From the NCBI GenBank assembly GCA_030827515.1, contig JAUREI010000010.1, forward strand, positions 1-44,608: 44,608 nucleotides of DNA, given 5' to 3'. The DNA is from Prosthecobacter sp. Its GTDB lineage: Bacteria; Verrucomicrobiota; Verrucomicrobiia; Verrucomicrobiales; Verrucomicrobiaceae. Shown here piece by piece: positions 6,889-15,138 of the stretch; positions within the stretch are counted from its first letter, which is position 1, and each line of letters opens with the position of its first letter. The position numbers and the translations under genes were made by a program. The notes under the pieces are model-generated. The model ran no database searches, had not been told where the DNA came from, and saw only the letters and a program-made list of their open reading frames with translations.

Positions 6889-8844
6889 TCACTGGCGCAC
6901 CGCGAACAGGTGCATGGAGGTGCCCTGCGGGTTCAGTTTGACGTAGTTGTCGGCACCCAGCCATTCATAGGTCTGGCCGTGCATCAAGTCCTGAACCTGG
7001 TAAGGGCGAGCTGAATCCAGGCCAAGTGCGGCGAGGTCGAGATGAACCAGCCCTGCGACGGTTTGATGACCATCCAGACTGACGACGCAGAGCAGGCGAT
7101 CCTCGAAGCCCGGCGTGCACTTGCTGTAGCAGAGCATCTCGCCGTGGTCGGCGCCGTGGAAGATCAGGTTATCGTAAAGCTGCAGGGCGCGGTGCTCGCG
7201 GCGAATGCGGTTAAGCCGTCCAATGAAGCCCTTGATGTTGCCTGGCGCGTCGTAATCGCGCTGCTTCAATTCGAACTTCTCCGAATCGAGATACTCCTCC
7301 TTGCCGGGCAGGGGTGCATTCTCGCAGAGCTCATAACCGGCATACATGCCCCAGGACGAGGACAGGGTCGCCGCGAGGGCGGCGCGCAGGCGGAAGACAC
7401 TGGCGGGCGCGTTCTGCAGGTAATAGGGATGAATGTCCGGCGTGTTGGGCCAAAAGTTGCCCCGATAAAACCAGCGCATCTCTCCCTGGCTCAACTCGCT
7501 GGCATACTCGGTCAGGCCAGCCTTGTCCTCGCGCCAGGTGAAGTAGGTGTAGCTCTGGCTGAAGCCGATCTTGCCCAGAGCGCGCATCATCTTTGGCTTG
7601 GTGAAGGCCTCAGCCAGGAAGATGACCTCGGGATCCTTGCGGTGCACGGTCTTGATGAGTTCCTCCCAGAACGCCACCGGCTTGGTGTGAGGGTTGTCGA
7701 CCCGGAAAATCTTGACGCCCTGGGCGACCCAGAACAGCACGACGTCGATCAACTCACGCCAGAGGTTCTTCCAGTCGGCACAGTGGAAGTTGAGCGGGTA
7801 GATGTCCTGATACTTCTTCGGCGGATTTTCCGCGTAGCGGATGCTGCCGTCGGGCCGCTGGTAAAACCATTCGGGATGCTCCTTCACGTAAGGATGATCC
7901 GGCGAGCAGTTGATGGCGAAGTCGAGGGCGATTTCCAGGCCGCGTTCCCTGGCCTCGCCCAGCAGCCAGACAAAATCCTCCAACGTGCCCAGCCGCGGCT
8001 CGATCTCGCGATGACCGCCGGCCGGACCGCCAATCGCCCAGGGACTGCCCACGTCATCCGGCAGGGCGGTCAGGGTGTTGTTGCGACCCTTGCGCGCGGT
8101 CACGCCAATCGGATGGATGGGCGGAAAATAGATGATATCAAAACCCATCGCCTTCGCGTCGTCGAGACGCGGCAGGCAGTCGCGGAAGTTGCTGTGCTTG
8201 TCGGCCCGGCCCTCGGCTCCGCGCGGGAAGAATTCATACCAGGCGGAAAAACGGGCACGCTCGCGCTCAACAATGACCCCGAGCGGCGCGGAGGCCGTGG
8301 ACAGCGAGCGATCGGCATAGGCATCCATGAGCACCTGCAGTTCTTCCGACTGGAGGACGCCGAGCAGGCCGGCAGCGGGCCTTCCGGCCAGCAGATCGGC
8401 GATTTCCTCCAGTTGCACGGCAGCCTCCGGACTGCCCGCTCCACGGGCGCGGCCGGCGGCCTCGCGCAGGAGGCGCGCGCCCTCCAGCGCCTCGACCGGC
8501 ACGTCGGGATCGGCCGCCTCGACTCGAACGGCAAAGGTCTTCTTCCAGCCCTTGAAGGTGTCGGCCCACGCCTCGACGACGTATTCCCAGCGACCCGCCT
8601 TGCCAAACTCACAGCGCCCGTGCCAGCGATCGTTGTCGATCGGCTTCATCGGGGCCTCGAACCAGCGGCGTGTGCCCTGCAGACGCCAGCGCAGGACGGC
8701 GCTCATCACCACATGGCCGTCCGTGAACGCATCGCACCAGACATCGAGCGGTTCGCCAACGACGCGTTTGACGGCGTGGCGACCGCCCTCCAGGCAGGGA
8801 TAGAAATTTTCGAGAACGACGGTGGGTGCGTGGGCGGCTGGCAT
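6889..8844 (-). CDS. glgE: Alpha-1,4-glucan:maltose-1-phosphate maltosyltransferase (GlgE)
   Basis: A ~651-residue GH13 enzyme that transfers maltose from maltose-1-phosphate onto a growing alpha-1,4-glucan. The N-terminal beta-sandwich contains the conserved VVGEPLDV and GRWEYVVEAWADTF elements; the catalytic barrel has FPPIHPIG, KGRNNTL, ALDFAINCSPDHP, the nucleophile Asp in FRVDNPHTKP, the acid Glu in FLAEAFTKP and QSYTYFTWR, all GlgE-specific. The frame opens at 8856; the ATG at 8844 starting MPAAHAP is an equally good start. The usual partners of the GlgE pathway (treS, a maltokinase, glgB) are not in this window, so they are presumably elsewhere. Convergent with the GNAT gene. Confidence 0.95.
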   Translation of the reverse strand: MPAAHAPTVVLENFYPCLEGGRHAVKRVVGEPLDVWCDAFTDGHVVMSAVLRWRLQGTRRWFEAPMKPIDNDRWHGRCEFGKAGRWEYVVEAWADTFKGWKKTFAVRVEAADPDVPVEALEGARLLREAAGRARGAGSPEAAVQLEEIADLLAGRPAAGLLGVLQSEELQVLMDAYADRSLSTASAPLGVIVERERARFSAWYEFFPRGAEGRADKHSNFRDCLPRLDDAKAMGFDIIYFPPIHPIGVTARKGRNNTLTALPDDVGSPWAIGGPAGGHREIEPRLGTLEDFVWLLGEARERGLEIALDFAINCSPDHPYVKEHPEWFYQRPDGSIRYAENPPKKYQDIYPLNFHCADWKNLWRELIDVVLFWVAQGVKIFRVDNPHTKPVAFWEELIKTVHRKDPEVIFLAEAFTKPKMMRALGKIGFSQSYTYFTWREDKAGLTEYASELSQGEMRWFYRGNFWPNTPDIHPYYLQNAPASVFRLRAALAATLSSSWGMYAGYELCENAPLPGKEEYLDSEKFELKQRDYDAPGNIKGFIGRLNRIRREHRALQLYDNLIFHGADHGEMLCYSKCTPGFEDRLLCVVSLDGHQTVAGLVHLDLAALGLDSARPYQVQDLMHGQTYEWLGADNYVKLNPQGTSMHLFAVRQ

Positions 8845-8908
8845 GCGTGAGCACATGGAGCGCCGGCGCGCGCGGGTCGCAAGCGCGGAAATGCAGGGGA
8901 TGCCGCGC

Positions 8909-10375
8909 TCAGCGACCCGTCAGACGGTTCCAGAGCTTGCGCGCTCCCGTGGGGGCCGACCTGGCCGGGGCGGAGGCGGAGCGACCCGAAGATGCCGGGC
9001 CACGCGGTTTGTCCTGACGAGGCTTGTCGGAACGCGCCTCGGACTCCGGGCGCGAACGCCCACCGTCGCGAACGCCACGACCGCCCGAGCGACCTGACTC
9101 GGCTTCGCCCGAACGCCCGCGCTGGCCGTGGCGTCCGCCACTTCCACCCTGGCGACCACCACCGCTTCCCTGGCGTCCCCGCGGTCCGCCGCGGCGCTCC
9201 TCGCGCTCCGCTTCCGCGGCTTCACCCGCCGGCGCTGATGCGCGATAGTCAAAGCCCTCGAGTTTCTTGCGCACGAGACCGCGACCAATGAACTTCTCGA
9301 GTTTGCGCAGGTCGTCCATCTCGTCGGGACTGACGAAGCTGATGGCATCGCCAATCGCCTGGGCGCGGCCGGTGCGGCCGATGCGGTGGACATAGTCCTC
9401 GACGACATGCGGGAAATCGTAGTTCACCACGTGCGAAATGCCGTCGACGTCAATGCCGCGGGCGGCGATGTCGGTCGCCACCAGCACACGCACCTTCCAG
9501 TCCTTGAAGTCGGCCAGCGCGCGCAGGCGCTGATTCTGCGAGCGGTTGGCGTGCAGGGTGGCGCAGGTGACCCCGACCCTGCCGAGTTTGCGCGCGATCT
9601 TGTCGGCCCCGTGCTTGGTGCGGCTGAAGACCAGCACCATCTGCATCTTCTCATCCTCGAGCAGGCGTTCGAGCAGGGCCTGCTTCAGGTGGCGGGGCAC
9701 CTCGTGGACAAACTGGGTGACCGTCTCCGCGGGGTTGGATCGGCGACCGACCTGCACCAACTGCGGCTGCTGCTGGAACTCGCGGGTGAGCGACTCGATC
9801 TCCTTCGACAGGGTCGCCGAAAACAGCAGGGTCTGGCGTTTGGCGGGCAACTGCCGGATGATGCGGCGGATGTCCGGCAGGAAGCCCATGTCAAGCATGC
9901 GGTCCGCCTCGTCGAGCACAAGGTGCTGCAGGCCGGTGAAGTCGGCGCAGCCCTGGCTCATCAGGTCGAGCAGGCGCCCCGGGCAGGCAATGACGATGTC
10001 GGCCCCGGCGCGCAGGGCGTCCTTCTGCGGCTTCTCGCCGACGCCGCCAAAGACACGGGCGATGCGCAGCGGCAGGTGACGGGCGTAGGCCATCACATTC
10101 TCCTCGATCTGGGCCACCAGTTCGCGCGTCGGCGCCAGGACCAGCACCCGCGTGCGAGAACGGCCGGCGGCCGGCGCCGCTTCGGCGAGGCGGGTGAGGA
10201 TGGGCAGCGTGAAGGCGGCGGTCTTGCCGGTGCCCGTCTGGGCGATGCCGATGACGTCGCCGCCCTTGAGCACGGCGGGGATCGCCGCGGTCTGAATGGG
10301 GGTGGGCTCCGTGTAGCCGGCCTCCTGAATGGCTTTCAGGATGACAGGGGCGAGACCGAGGGCGGAAAAGGGCAT
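8909..10375 (-). CDS. rhlE: DEAD-box ATP-dependent RNA helicase, RhlE type
   Basis: A ~488-residue DEAD-box helicase starting at the internal ATG that gives MPFSALGL. All core motifs are readable: Q motif TEPTPIQ, motif I AQTGTGKT (45-52), Ia PTRELVAQ, II DEAD (155-158), III SAT (186-188), IV to VI ending in HRIGRTGRAQ. After the core (about residue 385 on) there is a low-complexity basic tail rich in Gly, Arg and Ser, as in RhlE/CsdA-type proteins acting in ribosome assembly, RNA decay or cold adaptation; the tail likely binds RNA nonspecifically. The gene follows the transglutaminase-trio genes on the same strand after about 59 nt. Confidence 0.92.
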   Translation of the reverse strand: MPFSALGLAPVILKAIQEAGYTEPTPIQTAAIPAVLKGGDVIGIAQTGTGKTAAFTLPILTRLAEAAPAAGRSRTRVLVLAPTRELVAQIEENVMAYARHLPLRIARVFGGVGEKPQKDALRAGADIVIACPGRLLDLMSQGCADFTGLQHLVLDEADRMLDMGFLPDIRRIIRQLPAKRQTLLFSATLSKEIESLTREFQQQPQLVQVGRRSNPAETVTQFVHEVPRHLKQALLERLLEDEKMQMVLVFSRTKHGADKIARKLGRVGVTCATLHANRSQNQRLRALADFKDWKVRVLVATDIAARGIDVDGISHVVNYDFPHVVEDYVHRIGRTGRAQAIGDAISFVSPDEMDDLRKLEKFIGRGLVRKKLEGFDYRASAPAGEAAEAEREERRGGPRGRQGSGGGRQGGSGGRHGQRGRSGEAESGRSGGRGVRDGGRSRPESEARSDKPRQDKPRGPASSGRSASAPARSAPTGARKLWNRLTGR

Positions 10376-10434
10376 GCGCGCCCATACCCGCAAGCAGCTG
10401 CCCGCGCCAGCCGGGATTTGCCAAAGTGCGGGGC

Positions 10435-11325
10435 TCAGTCGAGCAGCCGGACCATCACCTCAACCTCGATACGGCGGCCCGAAGTGCCGCGGAAGCGACC
10501 ACTGACCGGCTTGGCATCGTCGTAGTCGCGGCCGATGGCGAGCTTGACGTAGCGCGTGTCGGCTTCGCGGGCATGGGTCGGATCCCAGGCCTTCCAGCCA
10601 AAGCCGGGCAGGAACACCTCGACCCAGGCATGCGAAGCCTCGTTCTCCTCGCCGCTGCGGCCGCCGTAAAAGTAGCCGCTGACATATCGCGCCGGGATGC
10701 CCTTGCTGCGGCAGAGGGCGATCATGACATGGGCGTAGTCCTGGCAGACGCCGCGACGGTCCTTGAGCGCGTCGGCCGCGTCGGTGTGAACATGGGTCCA
10801 GTCCGGATCATAGGCGAACGTGTCGTGGACATGACGCCCCAGACGCACCGCATCGCCCCACAGATCACCGGCATCGCCCGTGATCACATCCATCGCCTCG
10901 CGCCAGATGGCGACGTTCTGAGGCACGAATCTGGATTCGACTACGAAATCAAAATAGTTCTCGCGCACTTCGGGGGCCTCAAGGCTTGCCAGCGTCAGCC
11001 CCTTCGGCGGAAGACCGCGTGGATCCGGACGCGTCTCGACAACCGCGACCGATTCCACCTCGAGCCGGTCATGGGGTTCGTGCACCTCGAAGTGGTCCAC
11101 CCGGTTGAGAAAAAAATCGTGATGGGTGTGGACCGGCACCGGCGGGCGCAGGACCAAGTGAAACGACTCGCTGCGCTGCAGGGGATCGGAGACCGGACAC
11201 AGTCGGACGTCGTTGTAGCTGTCATGCACGACGCTTTCGTAGAGAAAGCGCGTCAGGTGCCTGACCCGCAGACGCTGGCCGGCGGGCTGAATCGGGGATT
11301 CGGACGGAGACAAGGGAGGAATCAC
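10435..11325 (-). CDS. Transglutaminase-like cysteine protease family protein (ATP-grasp/alpha-E cassette)
   Basis: The family-like sequence begins near a GTG at 11325; the frame upstream of that is only a shadow of the preceding gene. The resulting 296-residue protein has an N-terminal beta region with the RVRHLTRFLYE opening of bacterial transglutaminase-like proteins, then a papain-fold core with C194 in RGVCQDYAHV, H232 in SHAWVEV and D248 in WDPTHA, a complete catalytic triad. A cytoplasmic location is expected because no signal peptide is seen. It is the third gene of the run ATP-grasp, alpha-E, transglutaminase, 52 nt after the alpha-E stop. In this conserved neighbourhood the enzyme is proposed to cleave or exchange amide bonds made by the ATP-grasp partner; no substrate is known. 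Confidence 0.88.
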   Translation of the reverse strand: MIPPLSPSESPIQPAGQRLRVRHLTRFLYESVVHDSYNDVRLCPVSDPLQRSESFHLVLRPPVPVHTHHDFFLNRVDHFEVHEPHDRLEVESVAVVETRPDPRGLPPKGLTLASLEAPEVRENYFDFVVESRFVPQNVAIWREAMDVITGDAGDLWGDAVRLGRHVHDTFAYDPDWTHVHTDAADALKDRRGVCQDYAHVMIALCRSKGIPARYVSGYFYGGRSGEENEASHAWVEVFLPGFGWKAWDPTHAREADTRYVKLAIGRDYDDAKPVSGRFRGTSGRRIEVEVMVRLLD

Positions 11326-11377
11326 GTGGCTACTCAACCATGCCGCGCGCGCGGCGACGTGCAGGTGAAAAAGTGCG

Positions 11378-12454
11378 TCAGCAGGCCTGCTGCTGCTGTT
11401 CCTGCTGTTGGTGGAACCGGATCTCCGCCTGCAGGTCGACCGGCGGAGCAAACATGAAGGTGTTGTAGAGGTGGGAACCGAAGGCACCAATCTCGTCCTG
11501 CACCTCCATGAGAAACTCGTGCAGACCCTGCTGGATGATATCCTGCACCGTGGTGAAGTGCAGGTTGTTGAGGAACTTGCCGAAGCGGCGCTCACCCGGA
11601 CTGCGGTATTCGTCCTCCGGCACATCGGCGATCAGGTGGGCGAAGTGATCCATCTGCTGCAGACAAAACACCAGGGAGCGGGGAAAGCTGTCCTGGAAGA
11701 TGAGGAACTCGATGACCTTGGCGAAGAGGATGTCGGCGACGTAAAAACGCCGGTAGGCCTCTACCGCGCTCGCGGAACGCAGCACGGCATGCCACTGCGC
11801 GGCATCGACCGCCCCACCCACATCGGTGACCTTCGGCAGCAGGATGTGATACTTCATGTCGAGCAGGCGCGTCGTCTTGTCGGCCCGCTCCAGATACTTG
11901 CCAAACTGGATGAACTCAAAGCCCTCGCTGCGCGAGAAGGTTGAGACCGTGATGCCCTGAAAGAGGTGGGAGTAGCGCTTGATCTGGTCGTAAAAGGCGC
12001 TGGCTCCATCGTGCCAGACCCGGGTGGCGTCAGCGCTCTTGATGAAGTGGTAGGCCTCGTTGAGCACCTCCCACATCTCGCTGGAAATCTGGTCGCGTAC
12101 CTGGCGGGCGTTCTCTCGCGCGCTGGAGATGCAGGAAAACAGCGAGTTGGGATTTTCCGGCCGGAAGGTGAGGAACTCGGTGACGCTTTCGCTGTCGGCG
12201 TTTTCGTACAACTGGAAGAAGAGGTCCTCGTCGTCGGTCGAGCGCAGGATTGGCAGCCAGTGCTCCTTGAGGGTTTCGTCGGAGACCTGGCCAAAATCGA
12301 GCAGGATCTGCAGGTTGACGTCGACAAGGCGCGCCACATTCTCGGCGCGTTCCAGGTAGCGACTCATCCAGTACAGGCTGCCGGCGACCCGGGACAACAT
12401 GATGTTGGCCTGCTTGTGGCGGGCGACTTGTTCTTGCGAAAAAGGCTGGGGCAT
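11378..12454 (-). CDS. Alpha-E domain protein (DUF403)
   Basis: The frame opens at 12610 but overlaps the upstream gene; the ATG at 12454 gives a 358-residue protein whose first conserved block, MLSRVAGSLYWMSRYLERAENVARL, is the classic beginning of alpha-E/DUF403 proteins (shown here in part: SLYWMSRYLERAEN). The body is almost entirely alpha-helical with scattered conserved Arg, Glu and Tyr residues, and it ends in a glutamine-rich tail. No enzymatic motif is known for the family; it is consistently found beside circularly permuted ATP-grasp and transglutaminase genes, as here (23 nt after the ATP-grasp stop), and probably acts in the same complex or pathway. Confidence 0.88.
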   Translation of the reverse strand: MPQPFSQEQVARHKQANIMLSRVAGSLYWMSRYLERAENVARLVDVNLQILLDFGQVSDETLKEHWLPILRSTDDEDLFFQLYENADSESVTEFLTFRPENPNSLFSCISSARENARQVRDQISSEMWEVLNEAYHFIKSADATRVWHDGASAFYDQIKRYSHLFQGITVSTFSRSEGFEFIQFGKYLERADKTTRLLDMKYHILLPKVTDVGGAVDAAQWHAVLRSASAVEAYRRFYVADILFAKVIEFLIFQDSFPRSLVFCLQQMDHFAHLIADVPEDEYRSPGERRFGKFLNNLHFTTVQDIIQQGLHEFLMEVQDEIGAFGSHLYNTFMFAPPVDLQAEIRFHQQQEQQQQAC

Positions 12455-12477
12455 GACGGGTTGGGATTCAGATCGAT

Positions 12478-13929
12478 TCAGCGGACGCCATGACGGAGCA
12501 CCCAGGTGTCCTTGGATCCGCCACCCTGCGAACTGTTGACCACGAGGGAACCCTTGCGCAGGGCGACCCGGGTCAGACCGCCGGGCGTGACCACGATCTT
12601 TTCGCCGCAAAGGATGTAGGGGCGCAGGTCGATGTGGCGACCCTCAAAGCGGTCGTCCACCCAGGTCGGGTGACGGCTCAGCGAGATCGGATGCTGGGCG
12701 ATGAAGTTGCGCGGGTTGGCCTCAATCTGGACGCGGAAGTCGGCGATTTCCTGACGGCTGGCCCAGGGACCCATGAGCATGCCGTAACCTCCGGCCTCGT
12801 TGGCGGACTTGACGACAAGCTTGTCGAGGTTGTCGAGGATGAAGGCGCAGTCCTCCGGCTCGGAGGCAAGGTAGGTGTCGACGTTCGGCAGGATGGGTTC
12901 CTCGCCAAGGTAGTAGCGGATCATGCGCGGCACGAAGTAGTAAACCACCTTGTCGTCGGCGACACCGGTGCCGATGCTGTTGGCCAGACTGACGTTGCCG
13001 GCTCGATAGGCGTTGACCAGGCCGGGAACGCCGAGCAACGAATCAGGACGGAACACCGAGGGATCGAGGAAGTCGTCGTCGATGCGCCGGTAGATGACAT
13101 CCACCTTGACGAGACCGGCGGTGGTGCGCATGAAGACCTTGAAGTCACGCACGACGAGGTCGCGCCCCTCGACGATGGGAATGCCCATCTGGCGCGCGAG
13201 GAAGGCGTGCTCAAAGTAGGCGCTGTTGAAGACCCCCGGCGTCAACAGCACGCACTGCGGCGCGTCACGGCCGTCGAAGTTCTTCGGTGCGCAGTGCTGC
13301 ATCGCCTTGAGCAACTCGGCCGGGTAATGACTCACCGGCCGCACGCCGCTGGCCTGAAACAACTCGGGGAAAGTTCGCTTCAGGGCCGCGCGGTTCTCCA
13401 GCATGTAACTGGCGCCCGACGGACAGCGGAGGTTGTCCTCCAGCACGAGGTACCGGCCGTCGCGGTCGCGGATCAGGTCGCTGCCGCAGATGTGGACATA
13501 AACGTCCTTGGGCACCTCGAAGTGCATGAACTCGCGGCGAAAATGCTTCGCGGTGAGCAGATACTGCGGCGGGATGACTCGGTCCTTGAGGATTTTCTGC
13601 TCGTGATAAATATCGTGCAGGAAGAGGTTGAGCGCCGTGAGACGCTGGATCAGACCGCGCTCGACCACGTCCCATTCCTCGGCGGAAATGACCCGCGGCA
13701 CACAGTCGAAGGGAAAGATGCGCTCGGTGCCCTGGGCATCGCTGTACACGGTGAAGGTGACGCCGCCGCGCATGAAGGCCGCCTCAACAGCCGCCTGCTT
13801 GTTGCGGAACTCGCCGGGATCCACCGGATTGAGGGCGTCGGCGACGCCGCGGTAATGAGGCCGAACGGATCCGTCGGCGGTGAACATCTCGTCAAAGAAG
13901 TCCTCCGGCTGGTAGTTGTCGAAAAGCAT
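12478..13929 (-). CDS. Circularly permuted ATP-grasp type 2 family protein
   Basis: Start chosen at the ATG giving [15 protein letters not shown] (13929), the usual family N-terminus; the frame itself opens at 13962. The 483-residue product shows [11 protein letters not shown], the [13 protein letters not shown] block, [10 protein letters not shown] with the metal/phosphate-binding acidic and Asn residues, [15 protein letters not shown], and the C-terminal [11 protein letters not shown] and [14 protein letters not shown]. These belong to the DUF404/DUF407-type enzymes predicted from comparative genomics to ligate amino acids or peptides through an acyl-phosphate. It leads the cassette with alpha-E and transglutaminase genes downstream and probably supplies the ATP-dependent amide-forming step. 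Product unknown. Confidence 0.9.
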   Translation of the reverse strand: MLFDNYQPEDFFDEMFTADGSVRPHYRGVADALNPVDPGEFRNKQAAVEAAFMRGGVTFTVYSDAQGTERIFPFDCVPRVISAEEWDVVERGLIQRLTALNLFLHDIYHEQKILKDRVIPPQYLLTAKHFRREFMHFEVPKDVYVHICGSDLIRDRDGRYLVLEDNLRCPSGASYMLENRAALKRTFPELFQASGVRPVSHYPAELLKAMQHCAPKNFDGRDAPQCVLLTPGVFNSAYFEHAFLARQMGIPIVEGRDLVVRDFKVFMRTTAGLVKVDVIYRRIDDDFLDPSVFRPDSLLGVPGLVNAYRAGNVSLANSIGTGVADDKVVYYFVPRMIRYYLGEEPILPNVDTYLASEPEDCAFILDNLDKLVVKSANEAGGYGMLMGPWASRQEIADFRVQIEANPRNFIAQHPISLSRHPTWVDDRFEGRHIDLRPYILCGEKIVVTPGGLTRVALRKGSLVVNSSQGGGSKDTWVLRHGVR

Positions 13930-14016
13930 GAGGATGAGTCGCTTGGGTTGGTAATTCAGCAATAAGCAGGACTGAGGCCAACTCCCCGTCGCGATTTGCC
14001 GCCCCTGCGTCTGAAT

Positions 14017-15066
14017 TCAGAAAAGCTCGTTCTGACCGCTGACCGGCGGCACGAGACCGAGCTTGCGCCAGGCGGCGGGCATGGCGACCCGGCCGCGCGG
14101 CGTGCGCTTGAGGTAGCCCTGCATGACCAGGTAGGGTTCGTGCACGTCCTCGAGCGTGCTGGCGTCCTCGCCGACGGCAACGGCGACGCTGCCGAGGCCG
14201 ACCGGGCCGCCCTCGAACTTGTGGATGACCGCCTCAAGGATGCGCAGGTCCATCTCATCGAGTCCGGTCTCGTCGATGTCACGCATTTCCAGGGCCTGGC
14301 GGGCGACGTCACCCGTGACCCGGCTGTCCGCACGCACCTGGGCATAGTCGCGGACCCAGCGCAGCAGGTGGTTGGCAATGCGCGGCGTGCCGCGGGCGCG
14401 GCGGGCGATCTCATGCAGACCCTCGGCATCGGCGGCGACGCCGAGCAGGCGGGCCGAGCGCTCGAGGATGCAGCCGAGTTCCTCGGTCGTGTAGTAATCG
14501 AGCCGGTTGGGGATGCCGAAGCGCGAGCGCATTGGCGCGGTGAGCATGCCGGCGCGCGTGGTGGCGCCGACGAGGGTGAAGGGGGGCAGGTCGAGCCGGA
14601 TCGTCCGCGCCTTGGGCCCCTGATCAATGATGATGTCGAGACGGAAGTCCTCGATGGCCGGGTAGAGGTATTCCTCGACGCTCGGGTGCAGGCGATGAAT
14701 CTCGTCGATGAAGAGGATGTCGCGCTCCTGCAGGTTGGTGAGGATTCCGGCCAGGTCGCCGGCGCGCTCAATCTGCGGGCCGCTGGTCGTGTGCAGGCGC
14801 GAGCCCACCGCACCCGCAATGAGATTGGCCAGCGTGGTCTTGCCGAGGCCGGGCGGACCGCACAGAAGCACGTGATCGAGCGATTCGCCGCGCAGCCGGG
14901 CCGCCTCCACCATGACCAGGAGTTGCTCCTTCACCTTGGCCTGGCCGTGAAACTCCGCAAAATCGCCGGGACGCAAGGCCAGGTCAAAAGGGGTGTCGGC
15001 TTCGTTGAGTTCGGGATTCACGGCTCCCCTGCCATTAGCGCGGCCCGGTGCACGTGGCAATCCCAT
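14017..15066 (-). CDS. ruvB: Holliday junction branch migration ATPase RuvB
   Basis: A ~349-residue AAA+ ATPase beginning at the ATG giving MGLPRAPG. It has the RuvB N-terminal block [14 protein letters not shown], Walker [10 protein letters not shown], Walker B with DEIHRLH, the DNA-side [21 protein letters not shown] sensor region (seen in pieces), and the winged-helix C-terminus ending in [11 protein letters not shown]. RuvB drives branch migration of Holliday junctions with RuvA, and RuvC resolves them; neither ruvA nor ruvC is adjacent here. The gene lies 87 nt upstream of the ATP-grasp gene start on the same strand and diverges from the kinase gene with only 72 nt between start codons, so both promoters must be in that short interval. 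Confidence 0.96.
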   Translation of the reverse strand: MGLPRAPGRANGRGAVNPELNEADTPFDLALRPGDFAEFHGQAKVKEQLLVMVEAARLRGESLDHVLLCGPPGLGKTTLANLIAGAVGSRLHTTSGPQIERAGDLAGILTNLQERDILFIDEIHRLHPSVEEYLYPAIEDFRLDIIIDQGPKARTIRLDLPPFTLVGATTRAGMLTAPMRSRFGIPNRLDYYTTEELGCILERSARLLGVAADAEGLHEIARRARGTPRIANHLLRWVRDYAQVRADSRVTGDVARQALEMRDIDETGLDEMDLRILEAVIHKFEGGPVGLGSVAVAVGEDASTLEDVHEPYLVMQGYLKRTPRGRVAMPAAWRKLGLVPPVSGQNELF

Positions 15067-15138
15067 GATTTGGTGTCCGTCCTGGCTTTTGCGAAATCCC
15101 GCGCTCGCGGAGACGTTGTAATCCACTCGCTCCGCCTC

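Noticed and set aside
7042-8850. Long plus-strand frame antisense to glgE
   Set aside because: A by-product of high GC; glgE on the other strand has all catalytic motifs.
12490-13965. Long plus-strand frame antisense to the ATP-grasp gene
   Set aside because: No family-like content; the minus-strand ATP-grasp reading is unambiguous.
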